A DNA stretch of 64,000 nt from assembly GCF_001042595.1 (NCBI RefSeq), contig NZ_AP012326.1:2571670-2635669 (forward strand). The letters are read 5' to 3'. The translations under genes and the position numbers were made by a program. The notes under the pieces are model-generated. The model was not told the DNA's origin. It worked only from the letters and a program-made list of their open reading frames with translations, and did no database searches. This document shows, piece by piece, positions 17,767 through 25,513 of this stretch. Within the stretch, counting starts at the first letter, position 1; the number at the start of each line of letters is the position of its first letter. The DNA comes from Bifidobacterium dentium JCM 1195 = DSM 20436. GTDB lineage: Bacteria; Actinomycetota; Actinomycetes; Actinomycetales; Bifidobacteriaceae.

Positions 17767-18507
17767 ATGCGAACCGAGCAAGCAGATACAAACACTTCTA
17801 GAAACTCCATGCAGGCCTCAATACCGCCGCTCGCATTGGTTAGTCGAAATATCAGCGCGCAAATAGCCGACCATCTGGAGAACCTCATCATGACCGGCAC
17901 TCTGGTTCCGGGAACACGGCTGCCTACCGAACGTAGCCTCGCAGAGGAATTCAAAGTATCTCGGACTTCCGTGCGCGAAGCGTTGTCCGAACTGGAATCG
18001 AAACATCTTATTGAACGGGTTCAGGGACGCGGTAGTACCATTCTGGACCCCATGTCGAACACTAGGAAACTGGCCACGATGCTGGAGGCCTCAGACATGG
18101 AGCTTCAGAATGCCACGGAATTGCGAGAATCGGTCGAACCTCACATCGCCGCCTTGGCAGCCGAACGAGCCTTACCAACTCATGTTGCGGCCTTGGAAAG
18201 TATTCTCGAAAAAGAGACCGACGAATCTCTCAGTCAAGAAAAATCGATGAAACTCGACATCCAATTCCACCTACTGCTCGCCCATGCCACTGGCAACAAA
18301 CTACTGCTCACAGTGCTGCAGTTCGCCTTCAAGTGCACCGAACATGTCCGCGAACGTTCCCACCAGACCGCCACCGGCAGACGGATCTCTCATCTGGGAC
18401 ACCAGTTGATCTTCGAGGCGGTTACCGCACACAACACTGAGGGTGCCGAACACGCTATGAAAAGACACCTTGCCGACGTACACGACGTCAGCGCCCTTGC
18501 CAGCTGA
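17767..18507 (+). CDS. GntR-family regulator, FadR subfamily (FCD domain)
   Basis: This regulator has 246 residues from the preferred ATG. The winged-helix DNA-binding domain (about 18-85) shows the GntR pattern, with LVPGTRLPTERSLAEEFKVSRTSVREALSEL and a wing GRGSTI. The remainder is an all-helical FCD ligand-binding domain (about 95-240) with ELRESVEPHIAALAAERA and LDIQFHLLLAHATGN; its metal-binding Asp and His residues appear present. It diverges from the amidase/ABC operon and shares with it two TGGT-type palindromes, so it is the likely regulator of that operon and of itself. A TTG start at 17737 is possible, but it would fall inside one of the operator sites. Confidence 0.88.
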   Translation: MRTEQADTNTSRNSMQASIPPLALVSRNISAQIADHLENLIMTGTLVPGTRLPTERSLAEEFKVSRTSVREALSELESKHLIERVQGRGSTILDPMSNTRKLATMLEASDMELQNATELRESVEPHIAALAAERALPTHVAALESILEKETDESLSQEKSMKLDIQFHLLLAHATGNKLLLTVLQFAFKCTEHVRERSHQTATGRRISHLGHQLIFEAVTAHNTEGAEHAMKRHLADVHDVSALAS

Positions 18508-18595
18508 AAAAACTTCCGCCCGCGTTCCCACGGAAAAACCTGACATGCGGCAGAATAGCAGCATAAGAGTAACGCAAAGCAGCAAGGAGCGAACC

Positions 18596-19228
18596 ATGAC
18601 CGTACCACAACGGGTGTTGGACATCATGAATTCCGGTGAAGTGTATGCCTTCGACGATCCGGAGATCCTGCAGGCGCAGGCTGATCAGATGGAGTTGCTA
18701 TACGAGTTCAACGCCAGTCGACCGAGCGAGCCGGAACATCGCCGCGCCATCGCGGAAAAACTGCTTGGCGGGTACGAGGAGGGCGCGTGGATCGAGCCGC
18801 CGCTGCATGCCAACTGGGGTTGCAACACGTATTTCGGACGTAACGCATATGCAAATTTCAATCTCACGCTTGTCGATGATGGCGAAGTACACATCGGAGA
18901 GAAGGTGATGATCGGTCCGAACGTAACCATCACCACCACCGGCCACCCGATTCGTCCGGACCTGCGCGAGCGAGCGACGCAGTATTCGCTGCCGGTCACC
19001 ATCGGCCGCAACGTATGGATCGGTGCGAACGTGACCATACTGCCGGGTGTGACGATTGGCGAGAATTCAGTGATCGGCGCATGTTCGCTCGTCACCAGGG
19101 ACATCCCCGCAAACGTGGTGGCGTATGGCCAACCGTGCAAGGTGGTGCGTGAAATCGGCGAACATGACGACGTCTACTATTGGCACGACCGCAAGATCAA
19201 TCCGCCGTTCGACGTACTGCCGGAGTAG
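18596..19228 (+). CDS. Sugar O-acetyltransferase (maltose/galactoside type)
   Basis: This 210-residue left-handed beta-helix acetyltransferase is predicted to transfer acetyl from acetyl-CoA to a sugar hydroxyl. The N-terminal Mac domain (about 8-60) is followed by hexapeptide repeats: DGEVHIGEKVMIGPNVTI, PVTIGRNVWIGANVTILPG and VTIGENSVIGACSLV. The catalytic His lies in TTTGHP. The ATG at 18596 is chosen for its AGCAAGGAG ribosome site; the frame is open upstream, but that stretch overlaps the regulator gene and has no ribosome site. Substrate identity (maltose, galactoside or nodulation-factor-like) is not determinable. Confidence 0.9.
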   Translation: MTVPQRVLDIMNSGEVYAFDDPEILQAQADQMELLYEFNASRPSEPEHRRAIAEKLLGGYEEGAWIEPPLHANWGCNTYFGRNAYANFNLTLVDDGEVHIGEKVMIGPNVTITTTGHPIRPDLRERATQYSLPVTIGRNVWIGANVTILPGVTIGENSVIGACSLVTRDIPANVVAYGQPCKVVREIGEHDDVYYWHDRKINPPFDVLPE

Positions 19229-19339
19229 TCAAATCGACGTTGAGCCTACGCACATCAGGCAACCTTTACGCAACGAAATTTCTCGAATCGGAAACCGTTT
19301 CGTCATATTCGGATTTTCCCGTTAGCAATTCGGTGATAG

Positions 19340-19374
19340 CTCTTTTGTGTCAGTGTTTTCCCGATACAAAAGAG
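19340..19374 (+). promoter_or_regulatory. Hairpin overlapping the ribosome site of the aminotransferase
   Basis: A perfect 9-bp inverted repeat (CTCTTTTGT / ACAAAAGAG, 17-bp spacer) ends at the AAGAGAGG that serves as ribosome site for the gene starting at 19384. In RNA it could hide that site; in DNA it could be an operator. Confidence 0.4.
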
Positions 19375-19383
19375 AGGTGTTTC

Positions 19384-20580
19384 ATGGGAGACGATACGAT
19401 GATGCCGATTTCGGCGAACGTACGGGCCGTGCCACGTTCCGGTATCCGCGACGTGTTCGACCGTGTGATTGGAATCGACGACGTAATCTCACTGTGCGTA
19501 GGCGAACCCAGCAGAACAGCCGCCCCTCATGTCGTGGAGGCCGCGGCCGAAGCAGCTCGGGAGGGCAAGACTCGGTATAGCAATATCCTCGGCATTTCGG
19601 AATTTCGCAAGGCCGCGGCGGACTATTCACGCCGCGTAAAAGGGCTTGACTACGATCCGGAAACCGAAATCCAAGCCGTGGACGGTGCCACCATCGGCCT
19701 GTTTCTGGCCATCAACACAGTGGTAGCTCCCGGCGACGAAGTGATCGTGCCATCACCGTATTTCGCATCATATAAATCGTCCATCATGATGTGCGGAGGC
19801 GTAGCCGTTCCCGTCGCACTGCGTCCGGAAAACGGCATGCACCTCAACGCCGCTGACATTGAGGCGGCCGTGACCGACCGAACGCGCGCCATCATCATCA
19901 ACTCACCCGGCAATCCGAGTGGCGCCGTCACCACAGCCGAAGAGCTGGCACAGGTTGCCGAAGTTTGCAAGAAACACAATATTTGGGCGATTTCCGACGA
20001 AGTCTACCATTCGATCGTCTACAGCGATGGCAAGGATGGCCGACCTGCCACCGCACCATCCATTGCGGCGGTGCCGGGTATGAAGGCACGCACCATCGTC
20101 GTCGAGAGCCTGTCCAAAACGTACGCCATGACAGGATGGCGCATCGGTTATCTTCTGGCACCAACATGCATCATCGAGCAGACCAGCAAAATCGCAGAAA
20201 TGGTGCATTCCTCCGTCAATTCGGTATCCCAGTATGCCGGCGTGGCCGCAATGACCGGCCCGCAGGAACTGGTCGAAGACATGCGCCAGGAGTATTTCGT
20301 CAAACGCCAGATTGTCGTCGACGAGCTGGCCGGTTGTTCCAAACTCAGTCTGATCGAGCCGGAGGGCGCGTTCTACGCGTTCATCGATGTGCGAGCTACC
20401 GGCTTGGATTCCGACGATTTTTCCCGCGGACTGTTGCAGGACAAGCACGTCGCCGTGGTGCCCGGCGAGGCATTCGGCGAGGAGGGACGCGGTTTTGTGC
20501 GGTTATCGTACGCCGGCGATGCGGATGAGTTGCGTGAGGGACTGCGTCGTATGCGCGATTTTGCGGAGAGGAATCGCTGA
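19384..20580 (+). CDS. PLP-dependent aminotransferase, class I/II
   Basis: This 398-residue fold-type I aminotransferase belongs to the aspartate/aromatic group. It has SPYFASYKSS (cofactor-contacting Tyr), NSPGNPSGAV, the ISDEVYHSIVY block, and the Schiff-base Lys245 in ESLSKTYAMTGWRIGY; the substrate-binding Arg is in GFVRLSYA. It catalyses amino transfer between an amino acid and a 2-oxo acid; the donor is not resolvable from sequence. I chose the ATG at 19384 because the frame upstream overlaps the acetyltransferase gene and because of the AAGAGAGG ribosome site, which lies within an inverted repeat. Confidence 0.88.
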   Translation: MGDDTMMPISANVRAVPRSGIRDVFDRVIGIDDVISLCVGEPSRTAAPHVVEAAAEAAREGKTRYSNILGISEFRKAAADYSRRVKGLDYDPETEIQAVDGATIGLFLAINTVVAPGDEVIVPSPYFASYKSSIMMCGGVAVPVALRPENGMHLNAADIEAAVTDRTRAIIINSPGNPSGAVTTAEELAQVAEVCKKHNIWAISDEVYHSIVYSDGKDGRPATAPSIAAVPGMKARTIVVESLSKTYAMTGWRIGYLLAPTCIIEQTSKIAEMVHSSVNSVSQYAGVAAMTGPQELVEDMRQEYFVKRQIVVDELAGCSKLSLIEPEGAFYAFIDVRATGLDSDDFSRGLLQDKHVAVVPGEAFGEEGRGFVRLSYAGDADELREGLRRMRDFAERNR

Positions 20581-20621
20581 CGCCGTCAGGTGCATGCCAA
20601 TCCCTCGTCGCGTTCACCCAC

Positions 20622-20670
20622 TTTGTTGTGTATGTTTACGATTTGTATAATCGTAAACATACACAACAAA
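20622..20670. promoter_or_regulatory. 49-bp palindrome covering the promoter of the ATPase gene
   Basis: Two perfect 22-bp arms (20622-20643 and 20649-20670) flank a 5-bp centre TGTAT. A TATAAT -10 box falls at 20646-20651, and TTGTTG stands 17 bp upstream at 20623-20628 as a -35 box, so the palindrome coincides with a promoter for the gene starting at 20696. It looks like an operator for a dimeric regulator, or a cruciform. Confidence 0.65.
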
Positions 20671-20695
20671 ATCATACGATGAAACGGCGGCACCT

Positions 20696-22123
20696 ATGCG
20701 ATTCGTGGGCAGAATAGACGAACTCAAAGCGCTGGAAGCACTGTATGCCAAGGATGCGTTCCAACTAGCCGTGATTTACGGTAGACGCCGCGTGGGTAAA
20801 ACTGCGCTGATATCACAATTCTGCGCCAACAAGCGAGCGCTCATGTTTACCGCACGAGAGCAGAGCGACGCGGAAAACCTACACGACTTCTCGCAGACTG
20901 TGTACTCGTTTTTCAATCTTCCGCAATCCACCGGCACATTCGGTAGCTGGCAGGATGCGCTAAGTTTTGTGGCGGAACAGGCATCACTCAATCACACGGA
21001 ACCATTCGTATTCGTATTCGACGAGTTCCCGTACGCGGCGCTATCGCAAAAGTCGCTGCCGTCAACGCTGCAAATCGCCATTGATCACCAATTCGCCGCA
21101 ACGAACGTGACCATGATTTTGTGCGGCAGCAACGAAGGATTCATGGAAAGCGAGGTGCTCGGTAGCAAAAGTCCGCTGTTCGGCCGGCGCAACGCACAGA
21201 TACGCCTGCAACCATTCGATTTGTTCGACGCCGCTGAGATGATGCCGCATGACGCCTCTTGGGAAGACAGAATCAACTATTATGCAGCCTTGGGTGGTAC
21301 CCCCTATTACCTTCAGCAACTTAATGAAGGCGAGTCTCTTGCACAGAATCTGGAGCGGCTATGCTTCACCACTTCAGGCATCCTCTACTCCGAACCGGAA
21401 ATGCTGATGCGCCAAGAGCTCCGTGAGCCGGCGGTATACAACAGCATTCTGAACGCGCTTGGTGCTGGGAAAAACACGCCGACGCTGATTGGCGATCAAG
21501 CTGGCATCGATCGAACCTCCGTAAGCGTCTACTTGAAAACGTTGGCTCAGTTGGGGATCGTGATACGTGCAGTACCGTTCGGGCAAAATCCTGCGACTTC
21601 GAAAAAAGGATTGTGGCAATTCAAAGACCCGCTCTTCGCCTACTGGTACCGTTTCGTCGGTCCAACCGTCGGGCTGGTGGAACGCGGACTCTCTCAATCC
21701 GCCGCCATCCACGGTACGCAGGGCGGTGCGTTCAGTACGTTCGTCGGGCAGCAGTTCGAGGAGATGTGCGTGCAGTGGGTGGTTCGCCGATGCCGCAATG
21801 GCGAGCTTGATTTCCTACCGACAGAAATCGGCAAATGGTGGGGCAACGACCCGGTCGCACGTGAGCAGACAGATATAGACATCGTTATGGAGGATTCCAT
21901 CAACGGACGCATGCTGCTTGGCGAATGCAAGTGGCGCAATACCGTGAATGAAGCCGAAGCGGTGGCAACGTTGCGAGGGCGTGCCGGCTTGGTTCCAGGC
22001 AAAGCAAGCAAGCAGTTCATGCTGTTCACCAAGCATCCGGCGAACAAGACGATTCAGCGTCAGGCGAGCGCTGACGCTTCACTGACACTGGTGGATGCGG
22101 AGACGATGTTTTTCCAGCAGTGA
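20696..22123 (+). CDS. AAA+ ATPase of the archaeal-type/DUF234 family
   Basis: This 475-residue STAND-like ATPase has Walker A GRRRVGKTALI (about 29-39), Walker B FVFVFDEFPYA (about 104-114) and a sensor-1 Asn in MILCGSNEGF. A winged-helix segment follows (about 250-320), then a C-terminal DUF234 domain with endonuclease-like spacing (EMCVQWV, ADIDIV-like QTDIDIVMED and LGECKWR), the E-D-x-ECK pattern of PD-(D/E)XK nucleases. Its cellular role is not established; members are scattered among bacteria and archaea and tend to be strain-variable. A 49-bp palindrome sits on its promoter. Confidence 0.85.
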   Translation: MRFVGRIDELKALEALYAKDAFQLAVIYGRRRVGKTALISQFCANKRALMFTAREQSDAENLHDFSQTVYSFFNLPQSTGTFGSWQDALSFVAEQASLNHTEPFVFVFDEFPYAALSQKSLPSTLQIAIDHQFAATNVTMILCGSNEGFMESEVLGSKSPLFGRRNAQIRLQPFDLFDAAEMMPHDASWEDRINYYAALGGTPYYLQQLNEGESLAQNLERLCFTTSGILYSEPEMLMRQELREPAVYNSILNALGAGKNTPTLIGDQAGIDRTSVSVYLKTLAQLGIVIRAVPFGQNPATSKKGLWQFKDPLFAYWYRFVGPTVGLVERGLSQSAAIHGTQGGAFSTFVGQQFEEMCVQWVVRRCRNGELDFLPTEIGKWWGNDPVAREQTDIDIVMEDSINGRMLLGECKWRNTVNEAEAVATLRGRAGLVPGKASKQFMLFTKHPANKTIQRQASADASLTLVDAETMFFQQ

Positions 22124-22138
22124 TACCACATAAGGAAA

Positions 22139-22161
22139 CCCGCCCGGAAAATCCGGGCGGG
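22139..22161 (-). terminator. Terminator of the GH3/GtrA operon
   Basis: A 10-bp GC-rich stem (CCCGCCCGGA / TCCGGGCGGG) lies between the convergent ATPase and GtrA-like genes. On the minus strand it is followed by a T-rich stretch, so it chiefly serves the GtrA-like gene, but it may stop both. Confidence 0.75.
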
Positions 22162-22195
22162 CAGGAAGGAAGGAAGAAAGGAATTCAGAATAGGG

Positions 22196-22768
22196 CTACT
22201 TGGCGGCCTCCTCGCGCTTGGCCGTCTCCTTGGACTCGCTTTTCGGCATGACCCAGAACTTGAGCAACGGATAGCTCACGACCACGGCAAGCAAGGTGTT
22301 GACCACGGAGGCGATGGTGCCCGCGACGCCGGCATTCATACCCCATCCCTGGCACAGACCGGTTATATAGCCCGGCAGTACAAGATTCACGACCACGATG
22401 ATCACGGCGAGAATCACATACTTCCAAGCGGCGTCCCTGAAGCTGGAGTCGGACTTGAACACCCACTTCATCTGTACGAAGAAGTTCACCACCTGCGCGA
22501 GCACCTCAGCGAGCAGGAAGGTCAAAAATCCGCCCAAACCGTTGCCTTTGGTATCGTAGTTGAAAATCAGGAAGTGGAACGGCTGCGTGAGTCCCATGCC
22601 GGAAATGAAGATGGCGGTACCGATCCACGTCACCACAAAACGAGTGATGGTGGAGATGTTCGACAACACGTTGAACAGGATGAACTCCCAGATGTTCGGA
22701 TGATCCTTGATCCACCGGCGGATCGGGCCGACCTTTTCGGCAGGCTGCATCGCGTTGTTGTCAGTCAT
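22196..22768 (-). CDS. GtrA-like membrane protein
   Basis: This 190-residue polytopic membrane protein has four predicted helices (about 26-52, 78-98, 113-137 and 147-170) and a charged Lys/Glu-rich tail. The segment VNFFVQMKWVF matches the conserved NF..KRWVF-type motif of the GtrA/DPMS family, whose members assist movement of lipid-linked sugars. Its start overlaps the stop of the GH3 beta-glucosidase gene, so both are co-translated. What sugar or lipid is involved is unknown. Confidence 0.65.
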   Translation of the reverse strand: MTDNNAMQPAEKVGPIRRWIKDHPNIWEFILFNVLSNISTITRFVVTWIGTAIFISGMGLTQPFHFLIFNYDTKGNGLGGFLTFLLAEVLAQVVNFFVQMKWVFKSDSSFRDAAWKYVILAVIIVVVNLVLPGYITGLCQGWGMNAGVAGTIASVVNTLLAVVVSYPLLKFWVMPKSESKETAKREEAAK

Positions 22769-25190
22769 TGTTCAGCTCCTTTGCGGTGCGCTTGTTGGCG
22801 GATTGGTTGCGGAAGTAGCCGGCGATCACGCCACCCAATCCGCGGAAAGTATGGCCGTTGGCGATTTTTACGATGGCGTCGACCATCGCCGAATCGATTC
22901 TGCCCTGGGTCATCTTGCTCATGGCACGCGGTGGCATGTTCAGCACGAACAAGGTGTTGAGATCCGGAGAACCGGTCTTCTGCCTGATTTTTGCTTCCTG
23001 CTTGGTGAGCGTTTTGGCGATGGTGCGCGCGACGAAACCCTTGGAGCCCGCCCAAGACATGATCGGATCATTCACACCGAACGTCATCGGCTTGCCCGGG
23101 GCGATTACCTCATGACCGAACAGAACCGCCATCTCCGTATCGGTCACATCCTTGACATGACCGGTCAGATAACCGCCAAGCGCAGGATTTGCCGGGGTGA
23201 CCCCCATGTCGCCCACAACGGCATATGCGACGGACAGTGGCAGATGTTCGGCGTTATCGCCGACCAACAGCGTCCATGTGCCGGATTCCGTCCGCCATAC
23301 GTTGGCCGCAACGTCGAAATGACGGAAGGTGTAACGGTCGAACGGAATGGTGACCTTCTTGCTTTCATGCGCGTCAAGCCACACTTTGACGAAACCCTTG
23401 AGTTCGCGATCCGGACGCAACACGCCTCCCTGCGGTCCGCGCACGTAGAGCTGTGCAACGGTTGCACCGGCGATATCGGAATCGTTGGTGACGGTGAACG
23501 TCACACCATTATCGTCCACGCTGAGATCGGAGAACGTGAAATCGCTGTAGCTCAGACCATAACCGAACGGGAAACGCACTGGAACATCGGCGGTCTCGTA
23601 ATAGCGGTAACCGACAAACGGACCCTCGCGGTAGATTGCATCACGTCCGATCGCCGGATACCAGCCGGCGCTCGGGCAATCACCGTATACGAGCGGCCAT
23701 GTTTCGGCCAGGTGACCGGAAGGATTGACCTCGCCGGTAAGTGCACGCACGGTCGCAGAGGCTCCTGCCTGTCCGGAAAGGCCGACATACAGTACGGCGA
23801 CAACGTCATCCATCCAGGGCAATTCGACCGGAGAACCGGCGACGAGCACCACCACAATCGGCTTGCCCGTTCCCTTTAGGGCGGCAATCAAGTCATTCTG
23901 CACCTGCGGAATCGCCATGGTGGAACGGTCAAGACCTTCGGATTCACTACGCTCGTCGAGACCGATCACGGCAAGCACCACATCCACACTGTCTTTGCCG
24001 GCGAGCGCGATGGCGTCTTCAATAAGTCCTCGATCAATCGCACCCTGGCGGTCATAGCCTGGTTCATAGCCGGCAAGATACAGACCCTCTGCGTTCTTGA
24101 CTTCCTCAAGAATGTTTTCTTCCCTAGTGGCGTTCACCTTGGAGGAGCCGGAGCCTTGATAGCGCGCAGTGGCGGCCATATCGCCGATGACGGCCACGCG
24201 GGTGCCCGGTTTGAGCGGAAGGGCCGCATTGTCGTTCTTGAGCAGCACGCTTGCGTTTTCGGCGACTTTGCGGGCCACTTCGTGATGTGCGACGGCAATA
24301 TCGTCTTTGAGCAGGTCATCACGCCCAACGCCGACCAGTTTGGTGGCAACCGCGATTTTGGCGACTTCCGCCGCACGGGCGTTAAGATCCGCTTCGGACA
24401 GTGTTCCGGCTCTGACGGCACCTTCCAGTTCTCGCACGGAAGTGAAGCCCGGAGACGGCATTTCCAGCGACCCACCGGCCTTGACTGCTGCGACCGCGGA
24501 GTTGGAACCGCCCCAGTCGGAAACGACCATACCGTCGAATCCCCATTCGTCGCGTAGAATCTCCTGTAGCAGATGCTTGTTTTCGTGCGCATAGACGCCG
24601 TTGATCTCGTTGTAGGAGGTCATGATGGTCATCGGCCTGGCTTCGCGCACTGCGATTTCGAAGCCGGTCAGGTACAGTTCACGCATGGTACGCTCGTCGA
24701 TTACGGAATTGCTGGCCTGGCGGCGGAGTTCCTGACTATTGACGGCGAAGTGCTTCGGGCATGCGGAAACGCCGTTACTTTGGATGCCTCGAATCAGGCC
24801 CGCCGCCATACGACCGGCGACGACCGGATCTTCGGAGTAATACTCGAAATTACGACCGCACAACGGGTTGCGTTTAATGTTCATGCCCGGACCGAGCAGT
24901 ACGTTTACGTCAAGATCGTGCGCTTCCTTGCCGAGCGCTTCGCCCATTTCCTCGGCGAGTGCCGGATCCCAGGAATTGGCCACGGTGCCAGCGGTCGGGA
25001 AGCAGGTGGCCGGCTTGGATGCCCCGATGCCGAGATGATCGCCTTCGCCGAGTTGTCGACGTACACCGTGAGGGCCATCGCTCATTACAAAGCTGGGGAT
25101 GCCGGCCCTGCTGTTGCCTCGTGAATCCCATTCCGACCCACCGGAAAGCATCGCAGCCTTTTCGACAACCGAAAGTTCTTCGAGTTCCAT
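22761..25190 (-). CDS. Glycoside hydrolase family 3 beta-glucosidase
   Basis: This 809-residue intracellular enzyme has the normal GH3 order: an N-terminal TIM barrel (about 5-290) with GPGMNIKRNPLCGRNFEYYSEDP, CPKHFAVNSQE and the nucleophile Asp225 in VVSDWGG; the alpha/beta sandwich (about 310-540) with RYQGSGSSKVN and the general-acid region DERSESEGLDR; and a fibronectin-III-like domain (about 590-665) after FPFGYGLSY. The last 130 residues form an extra helical tail. No signal peptide is present, so it acts on imported oligosaccharides. Beta-glucosidase is the commonest activity, but beta-xylosidase or others are possible. It is in an operon with the GtrA-like gene. Confidence 0.9.
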   Translation of the reverse strand: MELEELSVVEKAAMLSGGSEWDSRGNSRAGIPSFVMSDGPHGVRRQLGEGDHLGIGASKPATCFPTAGTVANSWDPALAEEMGEALGKEAHDLDVNVLLGPGMNIKRNPLCGRNFEYYSEDPVVAGRMAAGLIRGIQSNGVSACPKHFAVNSQELRRQASNSVIDERTMRELYLTGFEIAVREARPMTIMTSYNEINGVYAHENKHLLQEILRDEWGFDGMVVSDWGGSNSAVAAVKAGGSLEMPSPGFTSVRELEGAVRAGTLSEADLNARAAEVAKIAVATKLVGVGRDDLLKDDIAVAHHEVARKVAENASVLLKNDNAALPLKPGTRVAVIGDMAATARYQGSGSSKVNATREENILEEVKNAEGLYLAGYEPGYDRQGAIDRGLIEDAIALAGKDSVDVVLAVIGLDERSESEGLDRSTMAIPQVQNDLIAALKGTGKPIVVVLVAGSPVELPWMDDVVAVLYVGLSGQAGASATVRALTGEVNPSGHLAETWPLVYGDCPSAGWYPAIGRDAIYREGPFVGYRYYETADVPVRFPFGYGLSYSDFTFSDLSVDDNGVTFTVTNDSDIAGATVAQLYVRGPQGGVLRPDRELKGFVKVWLDAHESKKVTIPFDRYTFRHFDVAANVWRTESGTWTLLVGDNAEHLPLSVAYAVVGDMGVTPANPALGGYLTGHVKDVTDTEMAVLFGHEVIAPGKPMTFGVNDPIMSWAGSKGFVARTIAKTLTKQEAKIRQKTGSPDLNTLFVLNMPPRAMSKMTQGRIDSAMVDAIVKIANGHTFRGLGGVIAGYFRNQSANKRTAKELNND

Positions 25191-25513
25191 TGGTTCTCCC
25201 TTGCACTAACTCGTACGCAAACCGCCTGGCTCTCTCCCGAGCCATGCCGCTCTTCGCGAATCCTTTCTGCTGCACCGCATACGAAATCCGCCGCTAGTTT
25301 GATTGAACCAGCCGCCGGCAGCCTGCGAAGCCCGTATTACACAACCTGTCGTTTTACCCGCACAATCAGTCTGCGGACTGCACCCACTGCCCTGGAACGC
25401 CGTTGTCGAGGACGTGCCTTTCACGTGCAATCACAAAGGCGACGCCCACGTTTGTCGTGAAGCGTCGCCATGGGGCAGTTGGTTGTAAGTCTTGGCTAGG
25501 GGGATGGCGATGG
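25191..25513. other. Intergenic region between two GH3 genes
   Basis: These 323 bp hold the promoter of the beta-glucosidase gene (ribosome site GGGAGA) and, at 25438-25469, the terminator of the upstream permuted GH3 gene. No gene of its own is supported. Confidence 0.5.
25438..25469 (-). terminator. Terminator of the first permuted GH3 gene
   Basis: An 8-bp stem (GGCGACGC / GCGTCGCC, 16-nt loop) is followed on the minus strand by TTTGTG, 45 bp after the stop codon at 25514. Confidence 0.65.
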
